64,000 bases of DNA, from the NCBI GenBank assembly GCA_037576215.1, contig JBANDB010000006.1, positions 186,001 through 250,000 on the forward strand, in the 5' to 3' direction. The notes below the pieces were generated by a model. It did no database searches, was not told the DNA's origin, and saw only the letters and a list, made by a program, of their open reading frames with translations. A program made the position numbers and the translations under genes. Origin of the DNA: Armillaria gallica (lineage: Eukaryota > Basidiomycota > Agaricomycetes > Agaricales > Physalacriaceae). Shown piece after piece: positions 11,255 to 21,498 of the stretch. Position 1 is the stretch's first letter; each line of letters opens with the position of its first letter.

Positions 11255-11907
11255 TGCTGATAAGTAGCAGATGCGTATGAAGATAAAGATGCGTATAAGT
11301 TCAAACTCCGCTCCAATATTGCCCCGAGGTGTAAATTACCGGTAATAAGTAGCAGATGCGTATGAAGATAAGACAAGCTTTGTCCGGTCAAGGGCACAGC
11401 CACAGGTGGTTTAACCTTCCCTTCGAACGGTCATGACGCATTTCTTTCTTCCTCTTTCCATCCCTGCCTTTTCGAGAAGGCCTTCTTCAATGCAGCTGTG
11501 CTCCACATCCCCAACCGCTCATAACAACCATTGCCTAGTTCATGATGTTAGAATATAACGTCGAGGTCATTCCGGGGCTACGTTCATCAAATATCTCAAA
11601 GGACGATGGCTCGCATTTCCAGGGAGCTTGGAAGCCGTGAGACTTTGATCATTTCGGCGTTCTGCTCTCGGATGGGCATGCGCGCCCAATGGAAGAATTC
11701 AAGAGATCCGATTATGTACAAGGAAACGCGTATGCTGCAAGCAAAGTGCAAGATTTGGCGATGTAGTGAGTATGCTGTTACCATCTTCGCTTTACACTCA
11801 GGTTTCATCTGGTTGCGAAGTGGCGACACAAATATCTTGCTCCGATTTCGGGCTTTCCGATCTTTCCCAGCAGCCGGCCACAGCAATTCCAGCTCATTCC
11901 TCCCGGT
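11255..11907. other. Intergenic with local duplication and repeated flank
   Basis: A unit of about 26 bases (AAGTAGCAGATGCGTATGAAGATAA) occurs at about 11261-11286 and again at about 11347-11372. About 11396-11460 repeats the spacer at 3281-3345, and about 11720-11900 repeats the BTB 3' flank seen at 3895-4060 and 5750-5910. No gene seen. Confidence 0.5.
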
Positions 11908-12340
11908 TCAGTTCTTCTGGTCAACATTCAGAGGTACCTATGCGGGCCATTCGGAGGACCAGCGCCACCTCATCATCTGCGAAATCAGTCGGACGATTCC
12001 CTCATGCCCAGCAGCCCGCGTATTGGTGTACCTGGCTGGCAGAAATTTTGGTCTTCATGACCGCATTGGAGGTGTCTTCATGATCACTTGGTAAATGATA
12101 TTCTCGCTCATAACCTTTCGCTGAGGCTCCCGTCATAGCACCGCTTTTACTATATTGACATCTTCCGTCAAGCAGTACTCAGGGCGTGTCGTTACAGATC
12201 ATTGGGACGCTGGATGACGGTAGGATAAGACCGATAGTTCGCCTTCTTCCACGTCAGAGCGCAGGCACCGCAGTTCTGATATGGTCATCATCTATAAACC
12301 TGACACAATGTATGACCCGTAGGATTCTTATCCTGTCTCG
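11908..12340 (-). pseudogene. BTB/POZ C-terminal pseudogene G
   Basis: On the minus strand the terminal exon is clear (11937-11908, VPLNVDQKN then stop). The upstream exon is still recognisable in pieces: CLTEDVNIVKAVL corresponds to CLADYVNTVKAEVL-type sequence in B, preceded by remnants of the LRSD-EE region. Several stops interrupt the frame. The donor site that is GTGAGT elsewhere has become ATGATG at about 11976. No BTB domain remains upstream of about 12340. Confidence 0.65.
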
Positions 12341-12577
12341 ACATTGTTAAAGCCGAGTTCCCAATCAGTTTCAGGCGAAGGAGAAAATTACGTCAAGACA
12401 ACATATTGCCGCCCACGATGAGAGATAAACGATAGATAACCAGGAGCAATGGATATAGATATGAACGTGATGACGGATAGTAATGTTCTCGAGTAATTCA
12501 TACCCGAGGCACAAATCTTCAATCAGATATATGGCCGAATTGTCTGTCCCTAACATCCCAGCACGAACGCTCTGAGA

Positions 12578-13564
12578 TCACGTCTCGCCACGCCGCCTCA
12601 AGTTTGTCCAGTTAATGTCCAAGGGAACCTAACTCACCACAACGATCTCATCAGCGGATGGATTGCCATTCTTACTAGTAGTACGCACCTTCGAAATTCG
12701 TCTGTCCATTTCCCCTGCTATTGCCTTTCCGAGCTTGCGGATCTGGCTAGACGCGGTTTGGGCCCAAATTCCGCCTTGCTTGCTGCTCTCAAAGATGGCA
12801 CCGTCAATGAGAATGTCATCCAGAGCCGCGTCTGGTCGCGGCTCTAACAGCACCTTCGCGTTAAGTGGATTCAAATATGATTTGTCCAACCAATCGTGGC
12901 AATTTCTGCCAAAATGGCTTGCCATTTCAGCGTCGATTTCACAAAACGAAGACGTTTGGGCGAGCTTGTATGCGCTGCCCGGCTGGGCGGCTTTGCCACA
13001 TCGCTTGTGATAATCTTGCAGGCGAAAGAGATGGCGAGCGCTGATACCATCTAGTTCCTCAACGTCTGATATCGCGCGATCAAGAGGCACAGCAAGAGTA
13101 CACCTGGCCGCGATCTCTCCCAACTCCCTCCATCCGTGAGCGATTGCAATAGCAAACACCCGGAGAGCATGCTCTTTTATTAGAGATGATGTGGACACCG
13201 TCCGGATTAACCGATCGAGTGCGGCATCCAAACAGTACTTATCCAAGGCCTCTGCCACTGCCAAGAGCTGGTCGAGGCTCTCTACCTCGGGAGTAGTGTA
13301 TGGATAGCAGAGAAGGAGAATGAATCTGAAAGTGGCGCTGTCCTCCTTTACTCGTAAAATAGGAAGTCCATCTCTTTCCTCTGTGTGTCTATTATTTTGT
13401 AAAGCATGACGAAAGAACGATGATGGGGATCGCAGCGATAGCAGTGCGCTGAGGACGAAGAAGTCGATGTTATCTGCCGTGCGGATTACTAGATCAACGT
13501 TATCGGTAGGATCGTTGAAAGGCGTATCGGCGATGGTGGGGGATGGTTTTGCGTCGATATCCAT
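12578..13564 (-). CDS. BTB/POZ domain protein H
   Basis: Exons 13564-12689 and 12628-12578, 308 aa, starting MDIDAKPSPTIADTPFND. The BTB core is complete (DLVIRTADNIDFFVLSALLS, SPSSFFRHALQNN, LLLCYPYTTP). The C-terminal region has GWRELGEIAARCTL and HLFRLQDYHKRCGKAAQ, but it is shorter than in its neighbours and the C-x2-C pair is absent. The donor is GTGCGT instead of GTGAGY. The last exon does not stop after W-T-K/N but runs on as VPLDINWTN and LRRRGET. Unlike the members next to it, no frame damage is seen. Confidence 0.8.
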
Positions 13565-14194
13565 TTGCTGATGATAGTTGGCAACCAAATTCGCTTCTTC
13601 TTCCTGCCTCGTGGAATGGGCGCTTGTGCAATTCTAGCTTACTAGACGCCTACAGATCTAGAACCTTTGGTAAACCTTACGACATCAAGTCTTCAAAGTG
13701 TTAGGCTATTTTTTTTCAGTACGGTTGCAGTCTAGACGAAGCAACCATGCGTGATAAGAAAGACGATGCCTTTAATTGCAAGTACACAGTTCGCGTTTCG
13801 AAGTGCGACGAATGCACTTGCGGCAGGACAGGTTGGTGGCCGCAAAGCATCGCAAAGCACAGTCACACGTGGATGTCTTCCTTTTCTAAATTCTCACGAG
13901 GTCAGCGCCTATCCTCGATTCTTTGACCCGTTGTTTTAATGGAATCGCATCTTGACGAGCCAAATACAGAGCTATTGAATCTTCCAAGAAATTCGAAGGG
14001 GTGTGTGAAATGCTACTGTGGAAAACTCATGAATAATACCAATCGGCTCGCCGAAGGATCTCAATGGCATGATATTCAGGGGGAACGGAAAACATGGGTA
14101 TGTCATTTCGTTTTCTAAACTTGGTCTTTCGCAAATCCGACATACTTAGAAGGTCCAAAATCCCTTGACGCTTTGCCTAGTAGGTCTCCTCGCG
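13565..14194. other. Intergenic, array spacer
   Basis: About 630 nt with no supported gene. It includes the repeated spacer motif (about 13920-13955 matching 9016-9050) and the conserved leader of H. A 62-codon stretch at 13751-13939 has no recognisable feature. Confidence 0.4.
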
Positions 14195-14470
14195 TCATTC
14201 TGTCCATTCGTTTTCCAACGGAACCCAAAGGGCCAAATCAGCAACGGAAATTTCGTACGTTTTTTCATCGTTTACCTCTAAACTTATGCGTTTACATGTC
14301 GGTTTTCGCTACCAGCAACTGTGTGAGCCCATGGATCTGACTAGAGGCGGCACCGATGCATGAGTCTCCGTTGCATTCCGCTATGCGAATAATACCATCA
14401 TTAACAAAGGCCTCTATCAGCATCTTATTCACCGATTTGAGATACATATCAGGCAACTAAGAACGCGAAA
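14195..14470 (-). pseudogene. BTB/POZ C-terminal pseudogene I
   Basis: Closely matches the 3' end of gene L at 18930-19200. Terminal exon 14224-14195 reads VPLENEWTE then stop, but the acceptor AG has become GG. The preceding exon end is at about 14276 with donor GTAAAC, and the coding remnant carries deletions and stops. Recognisable stretches include the equivalent of QLVAxHGSMD-type codons and GIIRIAECNGDSCIG. No BTB domain is present upstream. Confidence 0.65.
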
Positions 14471-14791
14471 CGAATCACCTATTCTCTACCTACACGCAGT
14501 GACCCTTGTCACTGGAAGGAAGGGCGCAGGCGTGTGCGAAGATGAGACACAGGGCTGGTTTTATGCTGGTTAGTGTGTCTGATACGGTTTGTCATGGAAC
14601 ACTGCACATATATATGATTGCATCCATCCAAGACCATATTATCAGACAATATGGCCCTTGGCCGACTCGTGACGCTTAACCTTCGGTCTAAAGAACCTGC
14701 GCAGTTTTGCTGCACCCTTTGCGACACTGCCGAAGAGATCACAGGGCGGTGGTCCTATCGAGCTCGTCAAACTCTGCTTCTCGGTCCGGAA
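14471..14791. other. Intergenic, no gene seen
   Basis: About 320 nt between pseudogene I and the end of gene J. An imperfect repeat of CATTATCAGACAATATGGCC-like sequence is the only visible structure. No gene supported. Confidence 0.35.
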
Positions 14792-15920
14792 TCATGTAAA
14801 CGTACTTAGCAGACCTCCACTCTTCATCCCAAATACTTTCCAAATCAAATCCCAAGTCCTGTCCTTCTCATTCTGATGCTTATTTGACCATTCGACATCC
14901 AAGGGAACCTAAACGACGAAGTCAAATAAGAGTTGCGTAGATGCTAGCTGGTTACCGGTCTTCACCCACCTTTGAAATTCGCCTGCCTATCTCCTCCCCC
15001 ACTATCTTTCCAAGACGGCGAACCTGGCTGCCAGCGATTTTTTCCCACTGTCCTCCACATTCCTTGGTACTAGCAAAAATGGTTTGATCAATGATGTGAT
15101 CATCTAGAGCGACCTGCGGCCAGGGTTCCGATAGCAACTTTGTATTCACCAGCTGAAAGTAGGTATAGGTCAACCATGCATGACCACATAAACTTTCGGC
15201 ATTTGCATATCCCAAATCAAAGAACCTGTTCGGTCCTCCGCACCACTGACAATATGGAGTCTTCTGCAGAAAAAGGAGACCAGAAGTTTTTCTGCGAAGC
15301 CAAGGCAGCGAGTCTCTCCTTACTTGAATCTGGGCAGCCTTTCCACACCGCACATGATACTCCTCAAGACGGAGGAGGTTGCGCGCGCTGAGTTCATTCA
15401 ACTCCTCTACATCTGATATCGCCTGGTTGAAAGGTGTAGCCAGAATGTTTCTAGCAGCAGCTTCTCCCAGCGTCTTCCATCCATTGGCGACAGCCACAGC
15501 GAACACTCGCAAGGGCTGTTCGCTGATCATGGATGACGCGAGCACAGCTTGAACGAATCTCTCCATCGCACGATCCATACGGTACTTGTCGAGCGCCTCT
15601 CCCACCGCTCGGAATTTCTGGACACTTTCCATCTTGGGAGCCGTGTATGGATAGCAGAATAAGAGAATAGTTCGGAATGTGTCACTGTCATCCTCCACTT
15701 CAAAGACAGGAAAGCCATCCCTCTTTGAGTCTGTGTCGAGTATGTAGCCAGGCAAGATGTGACGAAAAAACGATGATGGGGATCGCAGAGATAGAAGTGC
15801 GCTGAGGATGAAGAAGTCGACTCTATCGGCTGTGCGGATCACCAGGTCGATGCTGTCGGTGGGGTCATTGAAGGGGTCGTCGGCCGTGGTTATGGGTGCA
15901 TGCTGTGCGTCGGTGTCCAT
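14792..15920 (-). CDS. BTB/POZ domain protein J, extended C-terminus
   Basis: Exons 15920-14970 and 14908-14792, 355 aa, the longest member. BTB core: TADDPFNDPTDSIDLVIRTA, RVDFFILSALLSLRSPSSFF, LLFCYPYTAP. C-terminal region: GWKTLGEAAARNIL, NLLRLEEYHVRCGKAAQ and the pair CQWC. The donor is GTGGGT. The last exon starts VPLDVEWSN but, lacking the usual stop, continues about 29 residues (KHQNEKDRTWDLIWKVFGM...) to TGA at 14792-14794. The frame after the splice is open and consistent in phase. Whether the extension is functional or stop-loss read-through into former 3' UTR is not decidable here. Confidence 0.8.
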
Positions 15921-16516
15921 TTGCTGGTGATAGTAGGCAAAAGAGTATGGCGCCTTGTTTCTTCAAGCCCCGAAGAATCCTTGAGGAACACGTTTGTTGT
16001 GACTGATTGACTTGCCAACTTCAGTAATCGGCAGGAAGCCATTAAGCGCCCTCAACTAGCGCTAAGCTACGTTATCATTCGTGTTGTGGGACGCAAACTA
16101 AATGGGTAATGGTGCGTTGCTTACAGAGATCGTACAAGCATCTCTCCATCACACAAAAGAGGATTATTGATAGTATGAAGACATTTTACGAGGGGGTCTT
16201 CTATGAGTCTTCGAACGACGGACTTCAAGGATCACCTAAACTCGTCATCCCCAGACTTCCAAAATAATCCAGACTCGGCCTTATCTCCCGTTCCGTGACA
16301 TTCCCGCAAGTCTTCTTTACTGTTGGGAATAGACATCGGCAGGCACAAAGGACATGACGGGTATGGCTCGAACGAATGTATATTCGTGACAGATACATAG
16401 GTGGTGGTGGTACGAAGCCAAGAAGCGGTAGTGATCGATACGAAAATCAAAATAATGTAAAACAAAAGACGGCGTAGCCGTCGGCCCAGTGGCTGTGAAA
16501 TCACAATCCTCAACAT
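15921..16516. other. Intergenic, no gene seen
   Basis: About 600 nt between J and K. It should hold the promoter of J. Open stretches at 16232-16516 on the minus strand are low in similarity to anything recognised and read into the K terminus. Confidence 0.35.
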
Positions 16517-17526
16517 TTACCACTCAATGTCCAAGGGAACCTAAACGAAGGTGTCAAACGGTAGTTGCATAGATGCTTGGCGTTGCTCACCTCTGAAATA
16601 CGCCTGTTGATTTCCTCCGCCACTATCTTTCCGAGACGGCGAATCTGACTATTAGCTATTTCGGACCATTGATCTCGACGACATTGTTTGGTACTCGCGA
16701 GAACGGCTTGACTGATGATATCATCATCTAGAGCAGCCTGAGGCAAGGGTGAAGAGAGCACCTTTTCATTCACCAGTCGAAAGTAGGTGTCGGTCAACCA
16801 CGTGTGGCTATATAAACCCACGTCTTCTTCATATGCCACGAAAGCAATGCTTCCGTTGCACCATCGACATCTACTAGTATTATGGTGTAGGAACTGAAGA
16901 CCAGACGTCTGTTCGCCAAGCCAAGGAAGTGGCAGTAATATCCCTGCTTGGATCTGAGCGGCTTCCTTGCAGCGCACATGATAGTCTCTGAGACGGTAGA
17001 GATGGCGCGCGTTGATTTCTCTCAGCTCCTCGACATCTGATATTTCCCGATCAAGAGTATTTCTAGCAGCGGCTTCCCCCACCTGCTTCCATCTGTTGAC
17101 GACAGCCAGTGCGAACACTCGCAAGGGCTGCTCCCTAATCACAGATGAAGCCAGGACAGCTGCGATGAACCTCTCCGTGGCATGATCCATACAGTACTTG
17201 TCCAGCACTGCTCCCAGCTCCAGGATTTGCTGGACGCTTTTAATCTCGGGGGTGTCGTACGGATAGCAGAATAAGAGGATAGTTCGGAAGATGTCACTGT
17301 TCTCCTTCACTTCGAGGATGGGGAAGCCATCCCTCTCCTCTGTGTTTGTGTTGCCCTGCAAAACCTGACGGAAAAACGATGATGGGGATCGCAGTGATAG
17401 CAGGCCGCTGAGGACGAAGAAGTCGACATTGTCGGCTGTACGGATCACCAGATCAACATTATCGGTAGGATCGTTGAAGGGGGCATTGGGGGTAGTTTTA
17501 GAAAATAGTTTTGCGTAAATGTTCAT
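16517..17526 (-). CDS. BTB/POZ domain protein K
   Basis: Exons 17526-16591 and 16540-16517, 319 aa. The N-terminus MNIYAKLFSKTTPNAPFND differs from the usual MDID start, but the BTB core is standard (DLVIRTADNVDFFVLSGLLS, SPSSFFRQVLQGN, LFCYPYDTP). Relative to C, D and J it lacks a few codons in the EAAARNTL-DREISDVEEL segment (the MPLSQA stretch is missing), an in-frame deletion. RLRDYHVRCKEAAQ and the pair CRWC are present. The intron is 50 nt (GTGAGC...TTTAG). The last exon is the short form VPLDIEW then TAA. Confidence 0.85.
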
Positions 17527-18929
17527 CTGCTAGTGATGGTAGGTAAGCAGGAGATGGCGACTCGCTTCTTCGTGCCTTGTGTAATAGGCGCTCGGATCGT
17601 GACTGACCCAAGAAGCGCCCGTATACCTACCTGATCAAGCCTGTATGTTCGATTCGTCACAACTTCAAGCTTCGAATCAAGCTAAGTATCATTTTCAGTA
17701 TTGCGGCAGCCTGGAAAACGGTCGTGTGTGATACATTGAAGGATGGTATAATTGACACAGAAAGCAAAGGTCACACTTCGAAGTACTATGAATGCTACAA
17801 GTGCCGCCGCGATAGAGAGCTTGCTGGAAGGAGCTGGCTTTGGCACATGAAGCTAGATAGCGAGTCAGTGTGGTATAGTGTATTCCCTTCCCTATAGAAG
17901 AGGAGGAAGAACGCGTTCGATGAGAAATTGCCAGGGGCTCATTAGTGAACTCATGAAATCTGAAGCTAAGCTTGGAATGAGACTCTGGATACGAGAGAGT
18001 TGGTAGATATACTTATTGGTTGCCCGGTCTTCTGGTTTTATTGAAGTTTTGATGTTCATTCTAATGTGTTAGGCTGTTATGGGAGGTCGGGAACTGCGAA
18101 GCCACAAGCATCCACGATTTGAATTTATCTCGGGGTCTGAAGGAAGAAGGCAGATCGCTTAGAATACCGAGGGTGTGTTTGACTGTGCGAAGAGTTGGTG
18201 TAATCAAATATAGACATGTGAATGGCGGGCTCGTGCGAGTTAGATACCCACAAGAAAGCGGACACAAGCGTCCCGCAGTCACTGGTCAACACTGTTTATG
18301 GAAAAGAAATGGTTAATGATAAGATATGATGGGTCGGATGGCGCGACGTACAACAATAGACTGACTGGCGAGTTACTAGTCATAGTCATGGATGAAGCTT
18401 AAGCGTAAAAGGGTCGTTCTCGAAGGACTAACAGAGTCCAGATTGGGCAGAAATTTGAAGGTAATGGCGAGGATTATGCAGGTAGTACCGTAGATACCGA
18501 GCACTGACGACATGTATGGACAAAACCAGTTTCAAGTCGGATAAGGCGGTAGAGGAAGTTCTCAGTCTGGCTGGCGGGCCGGAGTCCAAAAAAGCTACAG
18601 GGACAAACATTGTATATTTGCAATTCGCAGTCTTTCCACCAACTTTCGACAACCGGATGAAAATTTCAAGAAGGCAGTTTGCGAGGAACTCGGCTACATA
18701 ACAGCACAAATACGAACCCACGCCTTATCGATAGCAGCATCAATCTTCCCACTGATGGAGCAATTTCATCGCCGATGCACCATGCGACGGAAATCAGACC
18801 TGGTACTACGGCGAGCGACAGGCGAATGGAAGAATTAAGGTAAGGACATTTTTACTCCAACACCAATTCCTTCACAAGCCCGGCATAGAAAGCCCAGCGA
18901 TATAAAGCTCGGCTAGATCCGACCCCGCG
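17527..18929. other. Intergenic, no gene seen
   Basis: The largest spacer within the array (1.4 kb). Open stretches on both strands at 18061-18316 and 18428-18721 overlap each other and have no domain or splice support. The last about 140 nt repeat the sequence before E and I (plus strand ...GGCATAGAAAG / CATAGACGGCC). Confidence 0.4.
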
Positions 18930-19938
18930 TCATTTCGTCCATTCGATTTCCATCGGAACCTCAAAGACGATATCAGCCAGCGTAAATCTCGGAGATTTTT
19001 TCGTCGCTTACCTCTGAAATACGCTTCTCGATTTCCGCCGCCACCAACTGTGCGAGCCCATGGATCTGGCTGGAGGCACCCCAGATCCATGAGTCGCTGT
19101 TGCATTCCTTGATGCTCGCTAGGATGGCTCCACGAATAATACCATCATCAAAGGCCACCTGCGGTTGTGGGTCTACCAGCAGCTTCTCCTTCACCAATTT
19201 CATATACGAATTATTCAACCAAGAATGCGAGAATAATCTCCCCTTCCCTCCGCAAAAGCGAGAAGACTGCAAGGTTTCCTGACATCGTTGACACTTGGAG
19301 GAAGGATCCAGAAGTTCGCATCCAGGTTGGTCTGAAAGCCAAATCATCCACCTTATTCGGGTGGTTTCCCTACATCGCTTGCGGTAATTGAGGAGACGCT
19401 GAAGATGGCGGGCACTGATGCCATCCAGCTCCTCGACATCCGATTCCACCCCATCAAGAGGTACTCCAAGAGTGTTCCTGGCCGCGGTCTCCCCCAACAC
19501 CTTCCATCCGTTAGCGACAGCCACGGCAAAGACCCGCAACGGTTGCTCCTTGATGAGAGGAGACGCGATCACGGTCTGGACAAAGCGTTCGAAAGCATGG
19601 TCCATACAGTACTTGTCAAGCGCCATGCCTACCGACAAAAGCTGTTCGATGCTCGTAAGCTCGGGAGTGCCGTATGGGTAGCAGAAGAGCAGGATGACTT
19701 TGAAAGTGGTGCTGTCCTCGTTCACCTCGAGCACAGGAAGACCGCCTTTTTCTTCTGCATGGCGGCTCCCTTCCAGTACATGTCGGAAGAATGATGAAGG
19801 CGATCTGAGCAACAGAAGTGCTCTATGGACAAAGAAGTCGACCTTATCTGATGTCCGGATCACCAGATCTGCAAGATCGGAGGCATCGTTGAAGGGCGGG
19901 TCGGTCATGGTTATGGAAGGCAGTTCGGCGATATCCAT
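18930..19938 (-). CDS. BTB/POZ domain protein L
   Basis: Exons 19938-19012 and 18959-18930, 318 aa. Start MDIAELPSITMTDPPFND (ATG 19938) aligns with E; an upstream Met at 19959 is not conserved. BTB core: DLADLVIRTSDKVDFFVHRA, SPSSFFRHVLEGSRHAEEKG, LFCYPYGTP. C-terminal region: GWKVLGETAARNTL, HLQRLLNYRKRCRE and the pair CQRC. Donor GTAAGC, acceptor TTTGAG. The last exon reads VPMEIEWTK then stop. It is the intact representative of the VDFFVHR subgroup (with B, E and I). Confidence 0.85.
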
Positions 19939-20463
19939 GGTGGTGGCAGATGCCTGCAAAGAGTCTATTAGTGTCTCGCGGTTTAGGCGCCCATGCCGCC
20001 GGGATATCTGATGCGCTCGGCCTACTCGTGCGTCATGCTCTTCAATCCTGTAGAAAATTTTACATTGACCTAGTCTTATAGGACGCCTCGTCGTGGAGCC
20101 CAGCGCTTCGGATTCTGCCCTCGTGGCGACGTGAGCATATGTTTCTTCATCTTGGAATATCTGGCACTCCTGAGCGAACTCGATAAAGCCGTGTCACAGG
20201 AGCAGCAGCTTCATCTTGTCCGCTTTGAAAGGTCTCGACAGCGTCAATGACTCGACAAGCGGGGCCTCCCTTCCTCTTTCGCAGTGCACTTTTCCCATAG
20301 CCCCGCTGTCTTTGCTTTCACTCCTTCCTTCATTCGAAACCAGACACTCGTAGTATTGGAGAACATGTTCTACATTGGCGAGAAAAGGGTCGACCTCCGG
20401 CAATTTCGCTGCATCACTATCATTCCGATCCGTAAACTACTCGGTATCTCGTGTCTCCGCACT
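19939..20463. other. Intergenic, duplicate of 9713-10205
   Basis: Spacer between L and M. It carries the same ordered blocks as the E-F spacer (GCGTCATGCTCTT, TTTCTTCATCTTGGAA, ATAGCCCCG, CTCGTAGTATTGG), so it was duplicated as part of a two-gene block. No gene seen. Confidence 0.6.
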
Positions 20464-21498
20464 TCATTTCGTCCACTTGATGTCCAAAGGAACCTAGTGG
20501 GCGGGTGTGAGCAATTGAAGGGATGATTCTACAGAACTCACCTCATTGATTCGCCTACCAATTTCTTTCGATAAAAGCTGTGCGAATGCTTGGATTTCGC
20601 TGACAGCTATGTCCTTCCAATTATCGATTTTGCATTGCTCCCCGCTGCTAAAAACCGCTCGACTGATGATCTTGTCATCCAAGGCCATTTCTGGGCAGGG
20701 CGTTTCGCGTAGCTTCTGCGAAACCTCTCGGATGTAGTCGCGTGTCCAGCTATGGACGTTCACTCTTCGATCGCCATCGCTGCCCCTCATTTTCACATCG
20801 ATCAAGTCTTTGCAATACGGACTGAGAGTATTATAGGCATGAGGACCCAGAAATTTGAATGATTTGGCGTCTTTCGGGTTGATCCAGAACAAAATATCCT
20901 GAGATTTGGGATCGACTTGTGCGGCGTCACTGCATTTCCTGTGGTAGTCTCGCAGGATGACGTATTGCAATGCAGGTATGTCGTTCAGCTCTTCAATCGC
21001 CACCTCTTTGTTCAATGGAATGAAAAGCATCTTCTTCGCAGCTGCCTCGCCCAATTTCCTCCACCCCTTCCGAAATGCCAGGACGAACAGCCGCAGGGCT
21101 TGTCTCCTTATGAGGGGTGACGCGATCACTATCTGCTCGAAGCGCCCAATTGCATAGTCCATGCAATACTTCTCAAGGGCAACACCCACGGCAAGGAGCT
21201 TCTCGATGCTCTCGATCTGAATATTTTCGTGCGGGTAGCAGAGAAGGAGTATGGTTCGGAATGTGTCACTGTCCTCCTTCACTTCGAGAACGGGAAAGCC
21301 ATCTCTTTCCTCTGTGTGCCGATTGCTCTGCAAAGCATGACGGAAGAACGACGATGGGGATCGCAGCGATAGCAGCCCGCTGAGGACGAAGAAGTCGACG
21401 TTATCGGCTGTGCGGATCACTAGATCGACGCTATCGGCGGGATCGTTGAAGGGGGCACCGGCGGTGGTTATGAGAGTTGGCTGCGCTTCGATCTCCAT
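20464..21498 (-). CDS. BTB/POZ domain protein M
   Basis: Exons 21498-20542 and 20493-20464, 328 aa, starting MEIEAQPTLITTAGAPFND. The BTB core is complete (DLVIRTADNVDFFVLSGLLS, SPSSFFRHALQSN, LLLCYPHEN). The C-terminal region differs from most members: GWRKLGEAAAKKML, QYVILRDYHRKCSDAAQ, DAKSFKFLGPHAYN and a basic stretch VKMRGSDGDRRVN in place of the C-x2-C pair. The last exon reads VPLDIKWTK then stop. It is the first (promoter-proximal) gene of the array and the intact partner of pseudogene F. Confidence 0.85.
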
